From positions 25,067,352 to 25,131,351 of the forward strand of contig CANTUZ010000008.1 in the NCBI GenBank assembly GCA_947846985.1: 64,000 nt of DNA. Reading direction: 5' to 3'. The notes below the pieces were generated by a model that was not told the DNA's origin, ran no database searches, and saw only the letters and a program-made list of their open reading frames with translations. A program made the position numbers and the translations under genes. The stretch is from Fratercula arctica (taxonomy: Eukaryota; Chordata; Aves; Charadriiformes; Alcidae). This document shows, one piece after another, positions 12,501 through 25,107 of this stretch (its first letter is position 1; every line of letters begins with the position of its first letter).

Positions 12501-14513
12501 TCTGTCATGCTTTGCTTCACCTCTTGCAACTCACCACTGTCTAAAAAATAGATATATATTGAATAAGAAAGGTAAGGTATCATTAGGCTTGCCTACCCCA
12601 TCCCTTGCCCATTTGAAAAGACTTTTTCTGCTATTGAATTTTTACTGTCTATTACAGTTTTTACATCTCACTATTTCTTCCCGATAGCTGGTCCTCATAA
12701 ATTATACAATGAGAGTATGACTCAAAATAAGGACAAACGATATCCTCCAAAGAATTAATTTGAGGCTTCAACTAGGTCATTCCTGTTTGAGGCCATATAG
12801 AACATTATTTTTAACATGCCCCAGCAAAAATAACCATGCTGCAGAACGGCTTCATTTCTAGGGAAAGGAAGAAAATCCTGAGAATCTGGCTAACACATTT
12901 TATACTGGGAAAATCACAGAAACTCATTGAGGAGGAAGCTATGCTAGAAAAAAAAAAAAAAAGGCACAAACCAAATCTAACAGCTGAGAAGATGGAGGAG
13001 TCAGCTTTCAGAAACCAATAGGATGTAATTCTTCAATTATATTCTGCAGATCTCAGAATAAAATCTTGTCAACCTCTCTCTCAGAAGGTATAAGAGCAAC
13101 AGAGGAGGAAGAAAATGAAGTATTCTATCTACAGCTGTCAGAAAGAAATGTCCTAATTCATTTTACATTAATCTTCCAGAGTTGGAGCTAAGAAGAAGAG
13201 AAAAGGGTAATTTTACAGTTCAGTGAATACTCCACGCATTTATTGTTTTAATGTTCAAAAATGCGCAGTAAGGCTTTAGAAGAAGGCTGCTTAAGTGCCA
13301 TCTACATACTAATCGGAGTATACTGAATTGAACTGGACCCTTGTTGTTCACAAATACAGGTGTAGAAGTCCAAAAGAAACCACCCAGTGTTAATTGCACT
13401 GTGCTAAAAATCAGAGGAAAGGGACACATATGTATCTCAAAGCAAAACATAACTCAAAGAATTTAAGTATCATTTTATACATTTGTTTGTTTTCTATTGC
13501 TTTTTTGTTTTTCATGTCCGCGGAAGGATATTCTGTTCTGCTATTAAACTTTCCTAGTCAACCACTACTCTTCAACAGCTTTCTTTAATAACAGATACAG
13601 CACTGTATGCTTAACAGCTGATGCAGGAACCTTGGCCTGGGGAGCCATGAGCATTGCTCAATGAATGCTTCCAGCATGGGTTTGACTCTGTTTCTCCGTG
13701 CTGACTCAACAACCTATCAAACAAAACATTTCATTATGTAGGCTCTGTGGGACATGTGGGATACAGAATAGAGAGCATGAAAGGGTAGGAACACTTCACT
13801 ATTATTTTGCAGTTACAGAACGTTTGGCAAATGATGGTATACACTGTTGCAAGGCAGATGCTATAAACTGGGTCAATATGATATATATGGCTGCCAAGGA
13901 GCTGTTTAAGCGTATTTTCACTGTTTCCAGCAAAAATAACAAGAGAGAAGTAAAGACATCCTGAAGTAATTATGTCATTTGGAAGGAAAACATGGCAGGG
14001 ATTTTTAAAACATACGTGCAAAAGGAAGAACAAATTGAACACATACCACACTTGGAAATGTAATGGAAAAGGATCAATTGATAATCACAAAACTGTTCAG
14101 TTATCTTGCCCTCACTTCAATCTGAAATCCAAACTATATCCTATGTAGAGTCACTGGCAAAATGAAAGGTGGGAACTGCTGTCTTATTTTGGATACCATT
14201 TTTAATTTCTGCTCAAGGAATAAGGAAGTTTGTATTAACAAATGTGTTAAAAATTAGTTAAAAGAGTAGAGCATTGAAGAGAAAGTCAGCTAATCAATTA
14301 AGCTATTAGCATAGACCATTTATTCAGTGTCTGAAATACATTTAAAAAACATCAAAGCCTGCCATGATAAAATCAAATTGCACTTTTAAAAAGCTGTAGC
14401 TTTTCTAAAACAATAGACAATAAAAGGCAAACAGCATGCGTGACTGGAGCAATAGGTTACTGTTCACTGTGATTTCAATTCTGAACGGATGAATTTTGGA
14501 CTTTTATTCTCAG
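9506..14513. other. Unique AT-rich non-coding stretch
   Basis: No gene or transposable element is recognised. Homopolymers include A13 near 9620 and A15 at 12948-12962. Open frames of up to about 105 codons occur on both strands (for example 10655-10960 and 13734-14051, both minus), but none shows a motif or a supported start. Confidence 0.45.
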
Positions 14514-14599
14514 ATCTGTCAATAAAGGCCTTGGGAGTTGCCAAAATATGCAAACAAGAAGCAAAAGAGACAGACTGAAAGTCGCTCATGCTGTTTGCA
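14514..14599 (+). other. Exon-like block (weak, 86 bp)
   Basis: An acceptor-like TTTTATTCTCAG (AG at 14512-14513) is followed 86 bp later by TTGCA|GTAAGT (GT at 14600-14601). The donor matches U1 well at +1 to +6 but has A at -1. The block contains an AATAAA-like word and no recognisable coding content. Probably fortuitous. Confidence 0.15.
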
Positions 14600-16100
14600 G
14601 TAAGTAGTTTTCTTTAAAACTTCTTAAGTCTTTAAACGTCATCGGTGAGAGACAGGTTTTGTATTGCTGCTCACTGGTACATTATAATGCTTTTTTAACA
14701 ATAGCATTTCAGTGCTATCCTGATGACTCAGTCAGGGTCAAACTCCTGCTGTAGCCCACATTTTGGAAAACATACACCAGTCAGCAGGAACTTGCTCCTC
14801 TTGCAAACTGTCTATTAATAAGCCTCTTTCCACACCACTGATTCCAGACCATTATATAGTTGTAAGAATGTAATACCCAAATTTTAAGGACTTGGTGGCA
14901 TTTTGCATTCCTTGAAGAGAAATAAAAAACCATTGAGATCTCGGAACAATTCCCTTTGAATTTAGCTGTTTATATAAGAGAAACTTCTCATATACAATAC
15001 TGAAGGTCTCAGTCTGTAAGACGTAGGTATTCTCAATGCATAATAGAGGCTCTCGTGGCTACACAAAAACTGTAACACCAGTGGGTACCACTTCCCAAAC
15101 AGTGATCTGTCCATAGAAAGAAAAGTGGTACACTGCTAACACATCTATCAGGAAAAGCAGAAGTGAAGATGAACATGTCAAGTAACATTTTTTTTAAAAG
15201 AAGAAACCATGCAGAAGAGAGTAAGGGACAAACGGTCAACGTCAAAGGACAAAAGGAAAAAGATGAGAAAGGAGACTCCATTGTATATCTTGGGGGAACT
15301 TCCCTATTTTGAGTGCCAGGAGACAGCAACGTGGGGAAATACAGCAAGGACCAAGGTCACTTGATAATAGGCTGGACTGCAAGACCATGCCTGTGACTAA
15401 GTCAGTCCTAAATGATTAAGGAAGTCCTTTCCATGTCCAATGACTCCAAAAAAACCTCGGCCCTAAAATAATAAATAAATATCCATAGACAAGCCAAAAC
15501 AGAAAAAGATGTTTCCTCTAGAAAGGACCCATGGGCCTTGAGGGAAATGGAAATGAAATTATTTTGGTTTGGAAGGAATTAATATTGCTATGGTCTGTGG
15601 AGACAATCAAAATCCCATAAAGGAATCTAGTAATATTAAATGCCCTAAAATTAAGGGTGGTTAGTTAGCTGCATGGTTTGGAAATACTTCTGAGGCATCT
15701 CTTTAAAGACTCACGTATCTTTACGAATGCAATGCTTTGTTATCAGGCACAATACTGCAAGTCATCAAGGAGACTTTACACCTTTTTTTTTTTTGACACT
15801 TTTAAGGATCTGCCAACAGGTTTGCGTTGCAAAGTTCCTAAACATATTTTCTAACATACTAAATTTGCCATTCCGGTTTCCAGAGGCCCATATAGGTTGT
15901 TATTTCATAGTGAGGATAGTGTTTTGGAGCTGATTGAAGTGTTCAGTGTTAAAATGTATGTGGCTAGCTAGTGCTGTCTCCTCCACAAAGGAAGAATATT
16001 TCCTCTTTGACTCTCTTTGCATTCCTATTTGCTTTATGCAACTTTATGGCCAACTGTCTACAACACGCCACTTTTCATGCTATTCCTTTTTTGGTCTGGA

Positions 16101-16104
<4 letters not shown>

Positions 16105-16132
<28 letters not shown>
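16105..16132. repeat. (T)28 homopolymer
   Basis: 28 consecutive T. On the minus strand this could be the poly(A) tail of an old retroposed sequence lying to its right. I see no polyadenylation signal, no target-site duplication and no recognisable body, so I call it simple sequence. Confidence 0.9.
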
Positions 16133-16136
<4 letters not shown>

Positions 16137-17921
16137 TATACTCTGTAATGCTGTATCACTCACAGCAATCTTTCACCTTTAACCATTTTATGGCACTGTT
16201 TAATGGCCTGATTTATGCTTAGAACTTGCAAAGTCACAGGCTATCAAAGTCAAATGATCCTGCTTCTTGCACTCGTACTGGGATCACGTTCTGCTCAGGA
16301 TCTTTCCATGTATTTTAAGCCATGCAGTTCTTTGAAAGCCAGCACTTGTCATAAAATGGGCTTTTCTTTCTTGAGCTTTGCTTTGAACATGCCTTTCCCC
16401 CACGGCATTTTTTGAAGCAAATATGAGCAAGTGTAGAAAGAAAACTTCAAGAATACCTAGAAAATAGGAAAAACCTGACAGAAAGGTTTCATAGATTAAC
16501 AGTTATCTGAAGTTGAAAGTTTTAACCATTAGTAAGGGCAGCAAAAGGAAGCAGGAGTTTGGAAGCAAGAGAGAGATGTATTTTTTACAGAAGTTTGGCC
16601 CCCAGTTCTGCTTTTTTGCATATACAGAGCATGGTAAGAAAAGTTTTTCCTCAGGACTTGCATCCTCATTATTTATTACATCCTAGCAGCATGATGTGAT
16701 GTGCCAAGATCTCAGCTGGATCTGGCCCAATATTCCAAAATTAGGCAAGTAAATGGATGCAAGTCAAGTTAAGGTTTTTTCATAGAGTTCAAAAGTGAAT
16801 GATTTGTCCTGTAGATATTCACTCGGTCCATATTCTCCTGCTTTCAGCAATTACTCAACTGAAATACAGTGTGCCACTGCAGACTTGGGCTCTGATCCCA
16901 CACATCAGCTCTCCTCTGTTCTCTTTATTCATGCTTCTGAGCTCCAAGGGGCTTCTCTTGGTGAACTTGCCCTTGTTCCACACCAGGAACAGCCTTTTGA
17001 TTCAGTGGGCCTAATAAAGCACTAAAAATATTCTTGTGTAAGTTTTTTTTTTTGTTTTTACATCCATGGTAAGGTTTGCACAGGTGGCAAAATTAAAAAG
17101 ATATTTCTAGTAGCTCTGCTGACAAAAGGAGAAAGCAGCACGCCTGTCAGAGCAAACGTGCATCCTGACCAGCTCCGAAGTTGCAAGTAAACAAGTACTA
17201 AACTATCCAAGGCATATAATGAATAACAACTGGTATTTATTTTCTCCTTCTTAGTCCATGTGGGTAAGAAAAACTGGCATAAACTATGCAGCTACAGTTG
17301 AGCAAATTTTTTAAATTTCATCTGGTTTAAATAACTGAAAGTTTTTCTCTCATCCTGAAACTATCTTATGAAGCTATTCATAAATTCTCCTCCCAATATG
17401 GGGATTTGAAGTGACGCTTCCTATTACTCAGTAGGGAGGCTTAATGTCAGGCCTTGAGTTTTGTGAGTGGTTTGGGAAGTTCTTTCTTTTGATGCTGTAC
17501 TTGTGTTTATAAATAAAGATTTTGTAACAGAAAGGGCAAAAATTCAATGGGACTCAATTCCTAAATGCAGAAGGTAGCCCACCACTCTATTCAGTCATTA
17601 TCAGCCCATCTTAATGACTTCTTTGTTACAGGAGACAGAACAGACAGGGGAAAATGAGGAAAGTTTGTCCCAGAACCAGATTGGTTACCTTGCGCTACCA
17701 GGTCTTGAATACTTGACTCACTGTATCTGAGACTGTAAGTTATAAGTAGCCATAAAAGTAAATTTTGCACAAGCAGAAGTATTTGCTTACTCATGTCTGC
17801 TAGCTGTCCAAAACAGATGGAAAGGAAGACAACCTCAAGAAAAACATGGATCAAGTAAAGTTAGATTAACCTTTCAGACAACATTAATATCTGGCATTCA
17901 TACAATGCAGAACAATGATTT

Positions 17922-17940
17922 AAAAAAAAAAAAAAAAAAA
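17922..17940. repeat. (A)19 homopolymer
   Basis: 19 consecutive A in otherwise unique sequence, with no retroposed body recognised on its left. Confidence 0.9.
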
Positions 17941-18969
17941 GCAAAAGTGGAGTAAATTGTTCTAAATCCAGAAGAGAAGAATGGATTTGCCAGACCATTT
18001 CCAAAACAGGCTGGCAGTCTTTCACAATGCTGAGCTTACCACAAGGAATGTGCGCCATGTACCTTTACCCTAGGACATGACCTCAGTATAACCAGGAGCT
18101 CTAAGATTTCCAACTGCAAACCCTGTTATGAGCTTTATTCCCTCAGTAAAATTTTAAAATGGGGTTATAATTGTGACAGGCTTTATTGATAAATGTATAC
18201 CCTTCTATTGTATGTAAGGTTAGTGATTGAAATAAATTTACTTCATCTTATTTTTTAAGAAAGTACGTTAAGCCTGGAATAGAAAATAAATGGAAGATTT
18301 TGGTTTGGTTTTGGATTGTGTGCAGTTCCCTCAAGTCAGGCTAAAATGAAGAAATGATTGAGGGTAACACTCTGTTTGTATCATTTCTATTTTCTCTACA
18401 ATTTATAACATAGCTAGGCCCTTGTGATTGTTTGGATGAGGTGGTTTCAAGTTGCATTTACTGCTTCAGTTTATACATCATGGATCTGACCCAAAGCAAT
18501 GAGGATTTTCAGATCCTGTTTTGAGTAGACACCTGCTGAGGCAGTGGCACTTCATCTTTCTGTTTACTGCAGCGATCTTCAAGCCAGGCTTTGGCGGTCA
18601 CTTACAACCCTGCTTCCACTTCTTCCCCTATTTCTTCCCATGACAGTAGATACATTCCAGAAAGGAGAAATGCTGGTAGTTCGAGCCCTAGGTTCAGTCA
18701 ACAGAACTTTTTTATACTCTTCTTCTATCTTAAAAAAATTATCTTATGTTTATCTCTGCCCCGTTTCTTCATGTCTTCCTTGTCACCACAAAAAATTGCT
18801 GCTTTTGCACAAGGATATGTTGTGGAGGCCCAGAGGAATTAATTCTTTATTGTGGTGTTCGTCCACACTTCTGCTTTGGTGCCAGTATATGCGGACCTTG
18901 TTTTAGAGTTCTGTGTTGATCTGAAATGCTGAATGTTTCCTGGAAGGAATACATTTTTCTCATTCTCAG

Positions 18970-19043
18970 GGCCTTTGCTCCCTTATTTGATGTCAATAAC
19001 TGTTGGAGGAGGAATCCCACATTCCTCAGAAATTAAGACGCAG
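18970..19043 (+). other. Exon-like block with strong splice sites (74 bp)
   Basis: The acceptor ATTTTTCTCATTCTCAG|GG (AG at 18968-18969) has a good pyrimidine tract. The donor GACGCAG|GTGAGG (GT at 19044-19045) matches the consensus well. One of the three frames is open through the block (beginning PLLPYLMSITVGGG and ending EIKTQ); the other two contain stops. No known protein is recognised. Among the exon-like blocks here it has the best balance of acceptor and donor. It could be a coding or lncRNA exon, or a decoy: 64 kb is expected to contain some good pairs by chance. Confidence 0.35.
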
Positions 19044-19619
19044 GTGAGGAATAATTTGCACACAAGCTATGGCTTGAACTTTTTATGCATTTCAACTATG
19101 CAGAACTGCATGGGTGGAAAACATGTAAAGTTAATTACAGAGATTAAAAATATATCTCTGAATTTATGAAGATAAAACTAACAGGAAAAAAAAAAGAAAA
19201 AGGAAAAGCATTTTTAACATAGTGGAAATATTGAGATTTTGAAAATGGAGTGGCTTGAATTGACAGGATGGGCAGAAATGTTGGGCAGTGTTTCTGCTCT
19301 TCACTACTCTTCGCTATTCTTTTACCTTCCTCCATAAAAGGGTTGGAAAAACTGGAAAGGCAACAACAGGGCAGGAATGGCATCTGTCTTAAGCAGCAAG
19401 AGCTCTACAGTCACCATAAAATGCTCTATAAAATGACCCACCGTTGATGCAATGAGCACGCTGCCAGATAAAAAGGCAATGTTACGTTTCACAAAGTAAT
19501 AAATTGCTCTTCATTGCATCATATAAAATTGCAGCATCTTTTACATGAGATGTTCCTAGGGCCATTGAAGTTTTTTTCTGTTCTTGGAAAGCAAACACCG
19601 CTACCCACACCGGCATGTC
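19044..19619. other. Unique non-coding stretch
   Basis: Nothing recognisable. A purine-rich tract lies near 19185-19210. Confidence 0.45.
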
Positions 19620-20830
19620 CTCTACAACAGGGTAAAGCCTGAAACTTCAGGGATTTCAGTATGAGTTACCACAGAGGGCTCTGCTGGGGAATGGCAGCGG
19701 GGGAGCTGGGGCACAGGGCAGCAGCTCTGGTTGGAGGCAGTGTTGTCCCTGCCACTGGTGAGCTGCCCTCCCGGGTGCGCATTGCTGCTGTTTGAAGGAG
19801 GCAAGAGGTCCCAAGCTTGTGAGTGCCACGTTCATGCTGTTATTTTTATTAATGACCCCTCTAAATTTGAGCTCCATTGCTGCTGCCTGGTGCAAGGGCT
19901 GCTTACAGCCTGCAGGAGGTGAATGGGATCCTCCCTTTGTCTTGTGAATTAATCTCATTGTTCTGTTGCCTGAATAACTGAGAACAACTGACCTTGGTTT
20001 TAGATCTGTGTAAATAGCATCATTATGTGACCAAAACAGATGAAGGAGAAAAAAACAACAACTGGTAGGTGAGATTGATGGTCAGATAGTAAGTCTTAAA
20101 AAATCAGCATCTGGTGTCTTAAAATGATGTGCTGCCTTATGCTGACCACTGCAGAGTGGGAAGCTGCTCTTGTGTGTGGTGGCTACTGCCTTGCATCCAG
20201 CATCAGACCTGGGTGGGACCACTGGTGCCGGCAGCGCTGCCAGCCCACAGCTTTCCCAGGCTCTTCCACCAAAATCTGGAACTGCCCAGGAAGGTTGGAA
20301 ACCCCTGCCCATCTCCGAGGCTGCACAGTATCTCCACAGAACTTAAAGAGGCTGCTCTGTCAGAGGGTACAGGCAGAATAAACCCACAAGAAGCAGCTCA
20401 GGATGCTGGGGATAAACAACAGTTTTCCTACCTGGGTAAGCTGGTGAGAAGCCCTGCTATTTTGAGGCTCACGTCAAAACGAGGGAATCAACATTTATTC
20501 TACCCAGACCATGTTGAGAGCGCTGTGCTAATCAGATCTTTCAGCACAAGTTCTAAGTAAGAGGAGGAAGATAGCACAGGGAGAAATCTGGGTAGCCACA
20601 GCACGCCATGGTGCAGCAGCACAAGACTGGCTCCCGCACTCCTCTCTCTGCCGTGGCCAAAGCGTTTTTATCTTCAGTGCTTTCCACAAAAGGTTCAGGG
20701 GCCATGTTCCCTGAAAATGGGTGGCTATTTCTTTGTTTGTAGGGAGGAACATGGGGAAAAGGGAAGAGACCTGGGAAAGGGTAGGAGTAGTGTTATGTCC
20801 CTGCCCCCAGATTATTTTGGCATCTGGCAT
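19620..20830. other. GC-richer patch with overlapping open frames on both strands
   Basis: This 1.2-kb patch is visibly richer in G and C than its flanks. It contains several open frames on both strands, the longest 143 codons at 20129-20560 (plus) and about 100 codons at 19656-19958 and 20528-20830 (minus). None has a recognised domain. The longest is rich in Ser, Leu and Pro and has no obvious signal peptide or motif. Raised GC lengthens chance open frames, so these are not called as genes. The patch could be an old unrecognised repeat, a regulatory element or an exon cluster. Confidence 0.35.
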
Positions 20831-23800
20831 TGTTGCATAGAAAGCATGTGCTAGGAGCAGCTGGAAATTAATTCAGATACCCATGTGAGGTGTTATTAGA
20901 GTTGAAATAGGATTTAAGGGGGGAATGGGGGCTCTGAAGAAGCAGGGAAATCAAATACTTTACAGTGCTGGCATGCTTGGAAGCATTTTGCAACTTGCTC
21001 CACTTCTGAACCAGTATTTCCAGAAATCACACTGCTAGTCAGCCGTGTGGTGTCTCTCCCAGCAGTGCTTTTGAGAGTAATGCAAAAACCATCACAGCCT
21101 AGTGGCACTGCAGAGTACTACTTGGCAACCTGCAGCACCAAGTTTGAGCTCTTGGTCTATTGTTATCAGTGACCAATATCCAAAAATAAATTGAAGGACT
21201 AAATATTGCTACTCACAGTGCATCCCATTCAACAATACATCTAGTTTCAGCCTCCAAATGTAATATTTGGGAGGACACTGTTTGGTTCATTTTCTTCAGA
21301 CAGGAAAAACATATTTCCTAACATTTTTTAGCCCAGCTTGTCTGCCCTGAATAGATTTCCAGAAAGCTGCATCATAACATTTCGTCCTGGACTCAAAGCA
21401 AAAGCCATACACTCGTAATGTTTTCTCTCTTGGAAGGAAATGCTATAGAACGGGAACAGGTGCAAGATGAACCACATAGCAGAGTTTTGCTTCTACTTTC
21501 CTGAGTAATACCTACGATGGTGACACAGAGGGAAAAAATAAATCAGCCTTAAAAGCCATGTGATATTTGTCTTGGATTATCAGCACAAAAAATGTGGAAA
21601 ACTACTTTCAAAAGTACATACACTGAAATGCTTCTGTTATTCCTAGCCCTTGCGCGTGGGATATGCAGAGGAATCCCTCATAGGGGTATCATTTGAAGAC
21701 CGTGAATAGCTAGATAATTGTCTTTCCTTGAAACTAATGCTAATATTAAAGTAGAACAAGGTAGAGTTTTTTAGAAGCATTAGATTAAAAGGGAACAAGA
21801 TCATTATTACATAATCAGATTAATTAGTGGACTTTCTATCAAATGCCTCAAATATCATTGAAAACACCTGGCTTCAGGGGCAGGGGTGTATTCAGGTGAC
21901 TTGCTGCTCTGCTGAAATATGGACATTTTGTGCCCAGCGACTGCTGCTTGACGGAAATATGTGGATGCTTCATTTCCTAAAGAGGTTTAAGGCCCTGGAG
22001 AAACTTACTTGGGAAGTCTGGAATTCAGAGGAAATATTTCATTCAGCTTTCAGAAAAAGTACACCAGAACAGGAGTCTTTGAGAATCACAGTGAAAAGGG
22101 GGGTATATAATTGTGGCAAAACATAATGAAGTCCAATCTCCGATACTTATTTGATAGGAATTCAAAATGGGTAAGTCAGCGTCAGTAACTCTAGAAAAAA
22201 GTACTTTGATTTTTTTGTTTGCTTTATGAAAAGGTGCCTATGCTTTTGTTACTTTCTCAATAACATGAAATATATCCAGTTAAGTATGTGCAAATGATGT
22301 ATGCTTTCTTCAATTTAGCAACTATAGCAGTGTAAGAAATTAGGGAATGGTCTTTGGTGCTGCAAGAGATAAAAGAGAGATAAAGTTGTGGAGGAGAGGG
22401 AAAGGCCAAGATAATCACTTCACACTTTCTATAAAACCAAGCACAATTATCAGTCTATTTTTAAAAGAAAGATGTACCTCTAAAGATATTCCATTAGGCA
22501 AGATCATTAATATTTTAATGAAGTAACAAAATGGCACATTAGCTTGGCTGTCCCTACTCAGGGGTCTCTGTGTAAACACTCCATTGTGTGGTATGGGCAC
22601 ACCCATTACTTTGCACTCTAGTCTAATCGTAACATTGATAGCTTTTAAACCTCTTGATAACTGATTTACTCTGCCGTATTTTGTCTTAACGTGAAAGAGA
22701 AAATAGAAAAAATATTAGGGAAGTTGTTAAAGAAATCTGTGATTTATACTATGTTCTTTCTCCAATATTAGTCTGTATATAACCATTGTTGCAGCAGAAA
22801 TAAAGACAAAACATCCACTTTCCAGCAATTAATTTGATAGTTATATATAGGTATACTGCATATAGGATGTCATTCATCTAGGATATCCTTTGGTCTCTAT
22901 ACTCAATGCTGTAATCTCTTCCAATCTGTCAACCTGTAGCAAGAGCCAATGCCTGGAAAGGACATTTAGAGAGAAAATTGCAGAGGAAATAGCATTGGCA
23001 GTTCAATATATATCAATCACCTTTCCAAGTCAGGGCTAAAATGTTACCCTTTAGTATAGTTTTAAGGGAAACGGTGCTAGTAGAGTGGCTGAGTAATATC
23101 CCCAAGTCTGTTCCAGTATCTTTCTACCAAGTAGAAGGCTGAAGATGCATAAGGTATTCTCAAAGCCTGCTTCCTGTTGGAAGAAAATTGCCTTGGCATA
23201 GGATCTCTGCAAGACAGCTGCAGACTGCTCCCTGGAGAACCCCTTCTAGGCTCCAGCACACCAACGGAGAGTGGAGCCAAGGAAGAAGGCTGGAGGAACA
23301 TGCTAAGAGCACAGCTTTTGCATTACCACAGTGCAGATGTTTGGAGTGGCACTATAGTCCGCTTGCACATGCAAATATGGCCCAGGCTTTTGAACTGTCT
23401 AAATTACATTTCAGTTGTGAGACGGAGATAATCAGGTGGACGTGAGAACAGTTCAATATTAGCTTTAGCTACTTCCCCCCCACTGCCTCCCCTGACACCC
23501 CGACTCCATGGGCTCCATGTTGAATCTGTGTGCTGTGTGTTCATGGGCTCTCTTCACAAGAGAAAGCTGGGCAGAGACCTCCAGGTTGAAGATGACTAAA
23601 AACGCTCAAGATACATGGTTGTGTTGCTGCTTTAAAGCTAATTATCTTTGCTGAAAAACACCTATTTTTAGTTTTGCATCACCTTTCTTCAAAAAGCTGT
23701 GTTTGGGAACCTACATGGGTACCCCTCCATTCATGCTGTGCTGCATGGTTGATATTAGCTGATTTTGGGGTTTTTGTTTTGCTTTGGTTTTTGGGTGCTT

Positions 23801-24986
23801 TTATTTTACATATGAATTCTCTCAGTAGGGATCTAATTCTAAGGCAGTATTCTCAATTCTCATGCTTAATATTCTGTGCCTTACCCCTCTCACATCATGT
23901 GCTTTCCAGTATCAGGCACTGAATTGCACTCCTGCACCAGGGCATTGTGATCCTGAAAGTTACCACCAATTCAATAGAGATTTGAACAGGCACGTGTAGG
24001 CTTGCTTCTGATCTGTTGTCTCAAAAACTGGACACGCCCTGGTTACCTCTGGAGTGCTTGAGTGGAAAAAAGTATAAAGTTTGTGTATGATTCTTAAGGG
24101 AAGAAGAAGGGTCATGGATAGCTGGAGTTAAAAAAGTTTTCTGTAACAACATCATAGTGTTTTCCAGAAAGATAAAGAACTGTAAAAATGGATTTGAAAA
24201 GAGGTTGGTAGAACCTGTCTCACTAAGAAGACAGTCTCACTATACTGTCAAATCAAAAGCTTTCCAAGTGACATAGATAAACTTTATTTTTATTGTTAAA
24301 TCAACTTTATTTTTATTCCAAGATGATATATTCAGCAAGTTAAAGAGCGTAGTATTACTTGACTATTGTCAGACTGGAAAGGAAATCTTTTTTAATTGAT
24401 GAATATCAGGAAAATCAAGCATAGATTAATCATCACTGATGGATTGTTAAAGAATTTCCATCACTAAAATAAATTTGTATTTAATTTTAGTCCTGTTGCT
24501 ATGGCAGCTAATTTCTTTCATTATAAGATTTTTTCAACTAGCTATCACTCTTAGAATATTAAAACTGAGATTTTTCTGGATTTTAGAAAGGTAGCACTGT
24601 GTTGAGAACTAGTGTTTTCTTTGCTCAGTCAATTTTTTTGTTTCTGTAGTGTCACCATTTAACTGTAAGTTTAAGACTCCCTTCTTATTTAAATTTCTGG
24701 GTTTAATTCCTGCTCTTTTTTTTTTTTTTTGCATTGAAACAACTACCCTGACACAGATAGACTCTGTGTGTGAGAGCATATAGGTGAGATTCTTCAAAAG
24801 CAGAGCACAGACAGTAGTTGCCTTTGGACTTGGTGGAGAAAATATGTTCCTTTTTCTTACGGAATACTGGTATCTATTCTCTTCCTTCCCCTGAACTGTT
24901 TCTGATGCTACCATAGTTTCGTGCTCAGTGTGATAAGAAATCAAAGGCCAATACCCTGTTCACTCCTTACTTTTTTTTTATTACAG
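20831..24986. other. Unique non-coding stretch
   Basis: No gene or known repeat is recognised. A possible G-quadruplex motif (minus) lies at 23475-23501, T15 at 24716-24730 and a short direct repeat of AACTTTATTTTTATT near 24280-24318. Open frames do not exceed 111 codons. Confidence 0.45.
23475..23501 (-). other. Possible G-quadruplex motif
   Basis: The plus strand has C7, seven bases, C4, five bases, C4. On the minus strand this gives four G-runs of at least three if the seven-G run is split with a one-base loop, which meets the usual motif definition. Folding is not shown. Confidence 0.35.
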
Positions 24987-25107
24987 GACAGATTGCAGTT
25001 TTTGTATAGACCAGAAATACCCCACTCCAGACTTCAAGAAAATCAAATCAACCACTGCAGTTTTAGCAGCTTGATTCATAGTACCATTGAGTCAACAGAA
25101 TGATCAG
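24987..25107 (+). other. Exon-like block with strong splice sites (121 bp)
   Basis: A long T-rich acceptor (TTACTTTTTTTTTATTACAG, AG at 24985-24986) and an excellent donor (GATCAG|GTAAGC, GT at 25108-25109) flank 121 bp, a typical vertebrate exon length. The frame starting at its first base is open for 38 codons but meets TGA five bases before the donor; the other two frames are closed. A coding internal exon is therefore unlikely, while a lncRNA exon, a UTR exon or a decoy all remain possible. No known sequence is recognised. Confidence 0.35.

Larger units (their letters stand above)
14600..18969. other. Unique AT-rich non-coding stretch with homopolymer runs
   Basis: No gene or known repeat is recognised. 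It holds T12 at 15783-15794, T28 at 16105-16132 and A19 at 17922-17940. Open frames are up to 120 codons (18544-18906, plus), low in motif content and not credible as genes by themselves. Confidence 0.45.

Noticed and set aside
16105..16132. T28 run as the poly(A) tail of a minus-strand retrogene
   Set aside because: No polyadenylation signal, target-site duplication or recognisable gene body to the right. The same holds for the T28 run at 26556-26583.
18676..18695. tRNA-like B-box (TAGTTCGAGCCC)
   Set aside because: No matching A-box at the right distance and no cloverleaf could be drawn.
20129..20560. 143-codon plus-strand open frame as a protein-coding gene
   Set aside because: No domain, signal or splice support. 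It lies in a GC-richer patch where chance frames lengthen, with competing frames on the opposite strand.
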